Shown here: positions 12,720-22,429 of the stretch, piece after piece
Layout: each line of letters opens with the position of its first letter
Position numbering within the stretch: the first letter of the stretch is position 1
Assembly (NCBI GenBank): GCA_910592005.1
Contig: CAJVPP010000350.1
Coordinates: 1-35,188 of the forward strand
Length of the DNA stretch: 35,188 nt
DNA from: Funneliformis mosseae
Taxonomy: Eukaryota; Glomeromycota; Glomeromycetes; Glomerales; Glomeraceae
Direction of reading: 5' to 3'
Program-made: the position numbers and the translations under genes
Notes under the pieces: generated by a model
The model's database searches: none
Told to the model about the DNA's origin: nothing
The model's input: the letters and a program-made list of their open reading frames with translations, nothing else

Positions 12720-12876
12720 TTCTTCTATAACGGATTCTTCCCACACTCATAAATATTTTGTTGATTACGCAGATCATTCATATTTCAACCAATCATCGAT
12801 TGCCCCATTTTAGTATTCAAAATTTTGATAAAATTAAATTTTAAAAAAATGATTGTTTTTTTCTTCAAAACACAAT
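12720..12876 (+). promoter_or_regulatory. Putative SRPR promoter region with CCAAT box
   Basis: The last 150 bp before the SRPR start codon is less AT-biased than the block to its left and contains CCAATCATCGATTGCCCC near 12789, which holds a CCAAT box on the plus strand and ATTG on its right. No canonical TATA box is obvious close to the gene. The assignment rests on position and one motif. Confidence 0.35.
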
Positions 12877-15800
12877 ATGCTTGATTTCTTTACAATTTTA
12901 ACGAAAGGTGGAATTGTTCTTTGGTCGAAATCTTTTACTCGCATTACGTCTTCTCCGGTTGATGCCTTGATTAAGGATGTATTGATTGAAGAGAGAGCCG
13001 GTGAAAACAGCTATATTAAAGATTCCTATAGCTTGAAATGGACATTCGCAAACGAATTAGATCTTATTTTTGTGGTAAATGTCCAATAAAGTGAGTTGTA
13101 CTGTTGGCTTGAATTAAATACTTACAGGTTTGAGCTTGACTTAAGACATTACAACAATGCTAACCACGACTCTTTAGATTTTTATACTTGTAACTTACAT
13201 TTTTGATAACCATTTAGGCTGCTTATCAGAAAATTCTTCAACTTGCATATATTGAGGAACTTCTTGCTACCGTTAAGAAATTCTTTTGTGATAAATTTGC
13301 TGAACATATTCGAAACACAAGTAGTATTCACAAATATGCATTCGATGATGATTTCAACACAATATTCAATAATATCGAAGAAAAAGATTCGAAGGTTTTA
13401 AATTTTCTTTGTTCAAATCTCTAAATATGTAGATAGTTAATTGTGTCGTATTTTGAATTATCTTTTTTAGGGATATGATAAATTATCTAAACCGCGACCA
13501 TTTGAACAAACTAAAAAATTTAAAGAAACAATTGAAGGATCGAAGAAACTTAGTGAGTTGATTCATAATAACATAAGTTTGATCCATTAGAAGATAAATT
13601 TTCTTAAAGATAACTTTTTTTTTATATTTAGGTGTGAATGATATAACAAAACCACCCACGATCCCCATCATCAGTGATGATAAAATTGCCCGCAATATTG
13701 AAGCAATTCGTGGAAAGCCTACTCGAGGCCGTGGTGGACGAACTAAATCTAGAAGTAGCAAACCGTCCAATGAGTCCTCATCAGAGTAAGCGAATACAAA
13801 TAGATGCGTTACATTCGGTTTATTTATAATTGTAGTATTAATTTTTATTATATCGAATATATCAAAGTGATAAAAAGCCAACTAGAAAGAAAACATTGCG
13901 TACATGGGAAGACAAAATTTCAAAAGATGAAATGGAAAGTTTGGATTATAGTGGGAACAAAGACGATACAGATAGGTCATCGGCAGTAAATACACATAAT
14001 TTGGTTGATCAAAACCAATTTGGACAGTTTCAAGACGGACATTATGAAGTGCAGGATCTGGGTCAAAATGATAGTGATAAATCAGAGGAGGATGATTATG
14101 ACGAAGAAAATGAAGAATCAAACAAAAATGATAGTCAATCTAGCGTGTTTTCATTTTTCAGGAACATCACTGGACAAAAAGAAATTACACAACAAGATCT
14201 TGTTCCGGCATTAGCAAAAATGAAGGAACATTTAATTAAAAAAAATGTCGCAGCTGACATTGCAACTCATTTATGTGATTCTGTTGCAAGAAATCTTGTA
14301 GGGCAAAAGACTGGAAGTTTTAAGAGTAAGTTTTTTTAAAGTCGGTATATTTATTGTTTTAAGTGAATCCGTCAATTAATAAATTACCATTAAATCAAAT
14401 TAAAAGGCATTCAATCAACTGTGAAACAATCTATGGAAGTATCATTAAAACGAATACTCACACCAAAGACATCAGTTGACTTGTTACGTGATATTGCACA
14501 AGCTCAATCTGAATCACGTCCTTATACAATTTGCTTTATTGGAGTAAATGGTGGGTTTCGAAATTCCTTATGTGATAACTTTTCATTTAAATAAAAAAGT
14601 ATATATTGACAATTCATATTATTATAGGTGTTGGTAAATGCTTTGCAAGGGGGACCAAATTTTTAATGTACGATGGTACATACAAAAATGTTGAAGAGCT
14701 CACTGTTGGTAATCAAATTATGGGAGATGATAACAGCCCAAGGACTATTCAATCTACTACCAGAGGTGAAGGCAGCATGTATCGTATTTTCCCAAATGAT
14801 AAAGGTCCGGCCGAACCTTTCGAATGTAACGACCAGCATATCCTAGTGCTTAAATTCGCTGCTAACCCATTCATACAAAGTGGTGAAATTCCTATCACTG
14901 GATTTCACCCCAGAATTCGTCTCTTCTGGTATGAATATGACGAGGTGAACAATATGATAGTTAAAAAGACCGATTCTTACTATTACGGTCCTGGAAAACT
15001 TTATCTTAAAAAAGAAGCAGCTAAGAAAGCAGCGATACAAGATATGGCGAGAAAACCCAATCTCGCAATAACAGATTTTATTTGGGAGGTACCGGTCAAG
15101 GATTTCTTAACCGCGTCATATGATGTACGACGAAATTGTCTTATGTTTAAACCAAGCAAAGTTATTTTTAAAGTAGCACAAGGAAAATTTCGTATTATTT
15201 TAAGCGAAATTCTTGGGATTGATCCTACGGATTCTCAGATTTCAGCTGCTGCTTGGCTCGTTGGTGCATGGATTAGTAATGGACTTGAAACCTCGCCAAC
15301 AATATGTGTCAACGAGAATGAAATTGAAATAGTGAAGGCGATGGAAAAATATGGTGAAACGTTGAATTGGAAATGTATTAAAGATAATTCAAATAAAGAA
15401 CAACAGAGAATTTCATTTATTCATGGTAGCGGTTTTGAAAGCGAGTTCTTACGTCTTCTCCGTATGCTCGATATTTTGGATGCTAAAAAAGTACCACCAG
15501 TCATTATGACCGATGAACTCGATCAGGTTTGATATATCTTTATATTACATAAGGTTGCCTTTTTCATAATCTTTTATTCAACTTTCTTGGTTTATAGGTT
15601 CGTTTGCCTCTCCTTGCCGGAATCTTAGATATTGGCGGGCATTTACTAGAAAAACAGAAGGGATCTTACGAGTATATCTACCAATCTCCACAGAAGCGAT
15701 GTAACATCGTTGAACAAGTTCGTAATTTGGCCAATTTATCAGGATTTTGTTCCATCAATGTTAAGAGAAGAATGAAAGAGGTTTCAAATAATATAACGGC

Positions 15801-16981
15801 ACCATATTTTTATACAACCATCACTGGTAATGAGTTAGATAAGCTTCCATTAATCGTATCACGTAAAAAGGTATGTAAACACCGTGATTGCAACCTTAAG
15901 CTAGACAATCGTGATATGGTATGGAGCTTTAAAGTGGTGAATGTTGGCCTTGGTCCATATTACGGATTCAAAGTTGATAAAAACGAGCGCTTCTTATTGG
16001 CGGATTTGACTGTGGCCCATAATGTGAGCGAATCTTTTTTTTTTTTTTAAAAAAAAAAAAGTTATATTTGTGTTAATAATTAAATGCGCTTCTCTTGTTT
16101 AGTCTACAAATCTATCGAAGACTTGTTTTTGGTTATTACAAAATGGATTAAAGGTCCTCATTGCAGCGTGTGATACTTTTAGATCAGGTGCCGTAGAACA
16201 ATTAAGAGTGCATGTTAGAAATTTGAATGCTTTGGGCCAAAATTCAACTGTTGAATTATATGAACGTGGATATGGCAAAGATGCTGCCGGGATAGCAAAA
16301 GATGCAGTCAACTATGGTATTTCTTGGATATGATTATATGATTTTTGTTTTAGCTGATAATTTGAATATATTTGTTTAATGCAAAGATATATCTTTACCC
16401 TTAGCAAAAGCAAATAAATTTGATGTCGTATTGATCGATACGGCAGGACGTATGCAGGACAATGAACCATTAATGCGTGCGTTAGCGAAGGTATTGAATT
16501 TAATGAAGTTAATTGCGACATATCTTTATGCGATCTTTTTAATAAATTGTTCGCCCTGTTTTATTTTAGCTGGTATCTGTGAATAATCCAGATAAAATAA
16601 TATTCGTTGGCGAAGCTTTAGTTGGGAATGAAGCAGTTGACCAACTTACAAAATTCAATCAAGCATTGAAAGATTTTTCTGGATTGCAAAATCCGCGACA
16701 AATTGATGGAATGATCTTGACGAAATTTGACACAATTGATGATAAGGTTTGTTGATATATGATAATCGTTAAGATTTTTTTTAAAGATACTTTGGAAATT
16801 CTATGGAAATCATCTATATAACGATTAATGATCCAAAATTTTTTTTTGATAGGTTGGTGCGGCTTTATCGATGACTTACACAACGGGGCAACCGATATTA
16901 TTTGTTGGAACCGGACAAACTTATACAGATTTAAAGAATATGAGAGTTGGACATATTGTGCATGCTCTCCTTAGGGAATAA
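12877..16981 (+). CDS. SRPR: SRP receptor alpha subunit with intein in P-loop
   Basis: Alpha subunit of the signal recognition particle receptor, the GTPase at the ER membrane that docks SRP-ribosome complexes. Exons by sequence and frame: 12877-13074, 13218-13394, 13471-13552, 13632-13785, 13886-14325, 14407-14550, 14628-15526, 15598-16023, 16103-16316, 16387-16490, 16570-16746, 16853-16981; every intron is GT-AG and phases agree. The 1047-residue precursor becomes 609 residues after removal of the 438-residue intein (animal SRPR alpha is about 640). Start [16 protein letters not shown] is the typical SRX start, which binds the beta subunit; a charged linker with [10 protein letters not shown] and an acidic stretch follows, then the N domain ([20 protein letters not shown]) and the G domain. 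G motifs: GVNGVGK|STN (split by the intein), [37 protein letters not shown]. Identity is very sure; exact exon ends are inferred. Confidence 0.96.
14551..14627 (+). other. Intron within P-loop codons, 11 nt before intein
   Basis: A 77-bp GT-AG phase-1 intron (GTGGGT..TTATAG) splits the second Gly codon of the P-loop (GVN-G-VGK). Only 11 coding nucleotides separate its acceptor from the first intein codon, so the intein coding unit is nearly bounded by introns on both sides. Confidence 0.9.
14639..16023 (+). mobile_element. VMA-type intein with degenerate LAGLIDADG endonuclease
   Basis: Intein of 438 residues (296 codons at 14639-15526, 142 at 15598-16023) inserted after the P-loop Lys. Block [14 protein letters not shown], with Cys1. 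Block [12 protein letters not shown], His67 kept, the usual Thr at position 64 is Asn. Residues about 115-180 resemble the DNA-recognition region of PI-SceI. First LAGLIDADG-like motif [11 protein letters not shown] (206-216): the acidic position is Asn214. KKVPP (283-287) keeps the Lys-Pro segment. Second motif [12 protein letters not shown] (301-312): the acidic position is Gly309. C-terminal blocks: [19 protein letters not shown] then AHN, with His437-Asn438 followed by Ser as first C-extein residue. The resemblance to the yeast VMA1 intein is strong at both ends. I infer active splicing with a probably inactive endonuclease. Confidence 0.93.
15527..15597 (+). other. Spliceosomal intron inside the intein
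   Basis: A 71-bp GT-AG intron (GTTTGA..TTTATAG), phase 0, separates codon 296 (Gln) from codon 297 (Val) of the intein, just before the second LAGLIDADG-like motif. Frame and homology both require its removal: KKVPP..DELDQ joins to [14 protein letters not shown]. It indicates that the intein has resided in a spliceosome-using nuclear genome long enough to gain an intron. Confidence 0.9.
16024..16102 (+). other. Intron exactly at the intein/C-extein junction
   Basis: A 79-bp GT-AG intron (GTGAGC..TTGTTTAG), phase 0, follows the intein's last codon (AAT, Asn438) and precedes TCT (Ser+1). It contains a run of about 14 T followed by about 12 A. Without removal, translation ends soon after [10 protein letters not shown], so the mRNA must be spliced for the intein to have its C-extein. 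Confidence 0.9.
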
Positions 16982-18965
16982 ATTATTTGCATCGAACTTT
17001 TTAGTTGAATCATTTCAGATTTTGAATACATTTGAACATTATCCAAAATTGAGATTCAAAAAAAAAAATACACATTACCCTACACATAAATCTTGGCATT
17101 TTTGCATTTTTTATTGGCATAGTTCCTGATTCATTCTCGTTTTTTTTTTCTTTTTTCTTATTTATTTTCTTTTGTTTTATTTTTACGTAAAATAAAAAAA
17201 TTTTTGGACCGCCTTTTGTAGTTCGAGTGACGCAAGCTCACGTGACAAATTGGTCAAAACCTTTATAAAGTATTTTTCAATAGGACAAAATGTATATAAA
17301 AGAGATAATCAAATAAAGTTATCACATCAAACTCCTTTGTTTCAAAGATCTAATAAAAATTATGGTTTATAAAAGTACCTTTCTTGATGTAGATTGACAA
17401 TCTTTAATGTAGTTCAGACTGATTTGTTTATCATCTTTCAATAAATCACCACAGGGGTACATAATTATGCAAACCTTTTCTGCGTGGGAGAAAATTTAAC
17501 GAAGAAATTTAATCGAGAATAACAAGCCATATTCAGCCAACTATCATATAGATTAAGAAATAAATCGTATAGATGATAAATAATCGTTTTCCATTTTTTA
17601 AAAGGTGAATGATTTATTGATGTAAGCATAAACATCAAAACAAAATTGATAATGATAGTGCAATAAAATCTATAAAGATAGATGATCATTATTGTAAAAA
17701 TCTTCATTGATAAGTATTCATTTACTCAAACAATTTCCCAATTCTGATGCATGTAATAAATGGAAATAGCTTTTGTACGTACTTCCTTAAAAAAAAAAAA
17801 AAGGATTGACAGTTTAACCAAAGTTACAATCGTTAGAATAATAATAATCTAATTTTATTATAGTAAGCAAGTAGGTTACGCCTGTTTGGGATCAACGATT
17901 AGGAATTCATTTAGGGAATGATTTCAATTTATTAGGCGCGACAATTTTTCCTTAAGGTTTGACCACCATCATTACGTCAATTGGTCGAAAATTATATGCG
18001 CGCGTCAACAAAACATTGAGTCTCGTGATGTAATGAAGTAATTTGTAATTGCGTAAATAGGTTGCTTTTGCTTTTGCATAGCATTTAACATACATGAACA
18101 AGGAAAACTCGATTACCAAATCGAGTAAATTAGAACTTTAAAAAAAAAGTATCAACCAAATGTTATTCCAATAAGTCCAATAATAGGCAACTGATACACT
18201 CTTCTTTATTTTTTGCCTTTTTACCCCACAAAAAAATTATTATTGTACCGCAGCATCAATCGAATTTTTTTTTTAATTTGGCAATAAACATGTACGAATT
18301 TCGTCTTAACTTGTAATTTCCCTCCTTCCCTCCTCCTAATACGGACGATTACCCGAGTTTCTACGGGACGGGCCCTATTTGATTCAAACCGCCCAGTGCC
18401 ACTCATCCCAAGTGGAATGATTTTTTGTAATTGGGTAGTTGAATCTGATAAAAAACTCACTTCAATGAAATGCGGAGTGATCTGCACTTTTAACTTTTAT
18501 GGGGAATATTTAAGTGTCAAAAAAAAAAAAATTTATTATAATAATAAAATAATAATGATGAACTTTAAAAAGGTTCAACAAAAAAGAGGGCACAATGAGG
18601 ATAAAGTTCTTCTTTACTTTTGACAAACATCTTTGTTTACAATAAGGAATTGGAATATTTACAATTGTATCACCCCATGATATACACACTCTCTCATTTC
18701 AGACATCAAAAAAGAGAAAAAAAAAAAAATTGGGGGAGTTTTTTTTTTGTTTTGAATACCGAAATAACGAGATCCGCAATTTACAAGTTTTTTTTTAATG
18801 GGCTTTTTTTTTTTTAAAAAAAAAAAAAAAACTTGACATGATTACACACTCTAATAACGGTCTCATCTAATCAAATTTCCAAGTTTATAAAAAAAAAAAA
18901 AAACATTACGAAATTATTACCTACATTGAAAGAATCGATGATCATTTTATTGAGGTGGAACACTA

Positions 18966-19001
<36 letters not shown>

Positions 19002-19600
19002 AAACAAACATCCAACCGCGTGAACTGCATAACCAAAATTGAAATCTAAGTTTCATGCAATCGAGGGGGGTACAAATTTCTAGACTATTCGATCAAAACC
19101 TTGGTCAAACATTCTTTTTTGATGTGTTGATGCGTTTAAGATGTCATGATTTGATTGAAAAAAAAAAAAAAATAAAATGGTAATTAATCTTAAACGTACG
19201 ATGTGCCTCGTGATGTATCCCGTGATCAATTACCTGCATTTCAAACATTTCCCAAAATAATTAATTACTTCGAATCGGAAAACAAAATCATTCAATGACA
19301 AAAGATATGCGAACACCCCAAGTCGGAATTTCTTTTTTGTGAATGGGGGGGGGGTGTTATTTTTTTTTACAATAAGGATTGCAAATACATTAATATAAAT
19401 AACAACAAATAAGAATGGGGTAACTATATATATTCACTGTATAAACCCCAAATAAAAAAACAAAATAAAACAAAATATAAAGTGATTTTTTTAATATGAG
19501 TTAAAAAGAAAATTTTGACCCGTAATTAGACAGATCAAGTCTCAAAACATTAAACTCTCAAACACACCATGTATTCACCCCATTAATAAACCCCTTTATA
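16982..19600. other. Intergenic, SRPR 3' flank and homopolymer-rich DNA
   Basis: No gene could be supported. The first 200 bp should hold the SRPR 3' UTR; AATAAA-like words occur near 17189. A TATA-like TATATAAAAGAG lies at 17291 on the plus strand with no recognisable gene after it. Long tracts include T/A junctions near 18806-18832, about 34 T at 18968-19001, and a nine-G run near 19346. Short open frames here are homopolymer products and match nothing I know. Confidence 0.6.
17291..17302 (+). promoter_or_regulatory. Orphan TATA-like box
   Basis: TATATAAAAGAG is a near-consensus TATA box about 310 bp after the SRPR stop. No recognisable coding sequence follows within 1 kb, so it may be chance in AT-rich DNA or mark a non-coding transcript. 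Confidence 0.2.
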
Positions 19601-22240
19601 AAAATGGAATATGAGAATGGAAAAAAAAAAATCAAAGAAAGATCTGCTTTATTATTATTATTTTCCTACTTGCTTCAGCCAAGCGACCACGAAAGGTTTA
19701 CCAAGATGTAAACAAATTGCAAGTCGCGTAAAGGGCAATCAAACAGGTACACTAAACCAACTATTGCAATCAATGAAACTAAATTCGCGAAGGTAAATAA
19801 GAATTTATAAAATACGCGGTTAACCCCGGCTTTGTTATGGAACTTCATGATGTGTGGTAGCTGTACTGGGATTGAACGAATAAAACAACTTTTTGACTCA
19901 GGTTCGACTCGGGTGGTAAGTCGAAATAAACATTAGATCACCTGAACCACGACATGTCACCTGATTTGACATGATCACCTGGACAAAAGTATGTGTTTCA
20001 CTTTTTTTTTTCCTTTGCTTGATTTGTGATTCCGGATCAATAAATCTGTTTAATGATAATCCTACTATTTTCTAGACATTCATACGAGGAACAAAACGTT
20101 TCGTCAAAAAAAAAATATTTTGTTGTTTGGCATTTGTTGTCCCGCGGCATTGCTTCTTTTAGGAAATATTAATTATTATTTTCAATGTCTCTCTTTGATG
20201 CAAAAGAATCAAAAATCAAAATTTCATTGTTAAAAAAAAAAACTTGTTTCAAAGATGGATCATTTGTTTATTCTTTATCATGAACATTCAAAGGTTCATT
20301 TTAAAATGTGAAATAAAATTTCTAATATATATATTTTTTTTTGTTGTCAAACTTTTGAACAATTAAAACAAAGATTCTTATTACGTGTCGGCGTATCTTA
20401 TTGTCGTTGAGGGAATTACTCAGATTACAAGAATTCCAAAAATGATTTAAATAAAACCTAAAAAAAAACTAGGCGCACGAATTAAAAGGGAACGTAAAAG
20501 CCTAATATCAATTTTTGATGGGGTGTTTCATTGTCCGTTAAAACGTTTACCATGTAAACAAACGAATTTACTTGGCTGGGCGATGGGCGATGTAGGTTAG
20601 GTAATGGTAAATAAAAAAGCAAGAGGCAAGCTAAGGTCAAAAGATATCGTCATTCAGAAAGAAAAAAAAAATGTCCCTACATTTTTTTTCAATAACGCTC
20701 TTGTGTAATGAAAAAAGTGTAAATATTTGTAAACAAAAAAAAAAAAAAAAATTCCTTGTAAAAAAAAAAAAAAAAAATTAAAATTCCTTTGTTATTTGTT
20801 CACCTGTTCAAATTAAATTTATTTCTTTATTCTTGAACCTTACTAAATGAAGAAATGTTTGGAATATCTTGTTTATCAAAATAATTTTTATTTCAAAAAA
20901 AAAAAAAAGTGTTGGAAAAAAATAGAGGAGAAAAAAAAATTTTTTATCTCTGACAAATTTGGTTGGTTTTTTTTATTTTTTTTTTTTTTTTCTGTTCTGT
21001 TAGCGCCTCACTTAAAAACTTTATGACGCCAATTCACCAAAATAGATGATAATAAGTTTTAATTACTACAAAATATCACAAAGTTTTAAATTTGTATTAA
21101 TTGAAACCTTAAAACAAAAAAAAAGGGAATGATCATAAAACTTTGGAATCTTTTTTAACCATTCGAAGCAACAACAAAAATATACCTATCACAAAGTTTT
21201 CAAATGAAAAAAAAAAAAAGGGTTATTATGTTTAAAATGATTTCGAGAAATCGTTTTTTTTTTTTATTAGTTGGAAAAAAAAAAAATCGTAAACAAATTT
21301 TTATTTCCCCAAAAAGTTATGTAAAAACGTATGTAATAGGTTAAAACAGGTAAGATGACCTGTTTACTAAATAATGTGCTCTTGTATTTAGGCGTAACAA
21401 GAGAAAAAACCGGTTTGAAACATTAAGGTTTTCATCAGAACAAAAACTTTATTTTCCCTCAAAAGAATTTTTTATTATAAGGATTTATACTGTTAAGATA
21501 ATTAAAGTAAATTTCAAAACTAAATGATTCAATTAAAAATCCTAATTTTTGGAACCTGCATCGAATAGAAATTTGTTTACTTTTTTGACAGATTCTTTTC
21601 TTGGAATAGCATTAAATTTTGAAAGTTTGAAAGAAAGGTTTCACCAATGTAACATTTTTAAAAATAATAATTTATTTAACTTCTTTATTTATGTAAATAA
21701 TCAATCAATACTTGAATTGGAATAAAAATTTTTTAAAAAAGAACTGTTGTTAAGACAATATTGACAATATTTGGGTCACAATGTGACATTATTTGTGATT
21801 TTCTTCTCAATTATCAATCTAATTATAACATTCTTACATATTGGAAATCTAGATATTATTAGGTGCATATGTGACGTTATTACATCCTTTTTTAATTTAC
21901 GGAAACCGGGGAAAAAAAAAAAAATTAGAAGAATTGAGCGCGTCAAAAGAAAAACACGTTATTTTATCTTTTCGGATTAAACCACCGGAATTAGGTAACA
22001 CCGTCGGTGAAAAAAAAATGTCGTTTCCTTTTGGCACCTGTTGAGGATTTTCCCAACGCGACATTCTCTTAACAAACATTTTCTTTTTTTCCTTTATTGG
22101 AACAAAGAAACATGGAGAAAGAGAAAAATGAATGATGATATGTCAAAAATGTCGAAAAAGATGCATTCTGCAAAGTATATATATAATGAAGTTAGTTCGA
22201 ATTATTAAAAAAAAAAAATGGTTATGGTTCGTAATTACCT
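19601..22240. other. Intergenic, no supported gene
   Basis: Mixed-composition DNA with many A and T runs of 10-18 bp. A 61-codon open stretch at 19611-19796 (contains ATTKGLPRCKQIASRVKGN) is not recognised and lacks splice or promoter support. Pairs of A-runs each followed by an AATTCC-type word occur near 20735-20790. I see no tRNA, rRNA or complete mobile element. Confidence 0.55.
19938..19981. promoter_or_regulatory. Three phased TCACCTG (E-box-like) motifs
   Basis: TCACCTG occurs at 19938, 19957 and 19975, i.e. at steps of 19 and 18 bp, in otherwise unrelated sequence. CACCTG is an E-box variant bound by bHLH and some zinc-finger factors in other eukaryotes. Function is inferred from clustering only. 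Confidence 0.3.
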
Positions 22241-22244
22241 ATTA

Positions 22245-22268
22245 GGTTCCAAACAGGTTCCAAACAGG
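22245..22268. repeat. Direct repeat GGTTCCAAACA x2
   Basis: Two perfect adjacent copies of an 11-bp unit GGTTCCAAACA, followed by a partial third copy (GGTT). Confidence 0.8.
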
Positions 22269-22390
22269 TTATCACCAACGATGCGCCGCAGCTCCCAAAA
22301 ATGCAAGTGTAACTAGTTCGAATAAGGAAATATAAAAAATAAATTGGCGCATTTAATTCGTCATTCTTATGATATGACCATAAAGTGCAT

Positions 22391-22428
22391 GCATTCTCAA
22401 AGGCATTCTCAAAGGTACCCTCAAAGCA
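22391..22428. repeat. 12-bp tandem repeat GCATTCTCAAAG x3
   Basis: Two perfect copies of GCATTCTCAAAG at 22391 and 22403, then a diverged third copy (GTACCCTCAAAG). Confidence 0.75.
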
Positions 22429-22429
22429 C

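Noticed and set aside
12853..12876. Upstream in-frame extension (TTG start, FFSSKHN) of SRPR
   Set aside because: The ATG at 12877 gives [12 protein letters not shown], the conserved SRPR alpha N-terminus.
16024..16050. Intein ending in a stop after [10 protein letters not shown], i.e. a truncated SRPR protein
   Set aside because: A GTGAGC donor directly after the Asn codon and a TTGTTTAG acceptor restore the exact P-loop sequence STNLSK; intron removal explains the apparent stop.
19895..19920. Possible tRNA T-arm (GGTTCGACTC)
   Set aside because: The flanking bases do not pair as a T stem, and no anticodon or acceptor stem can be drawn around it.
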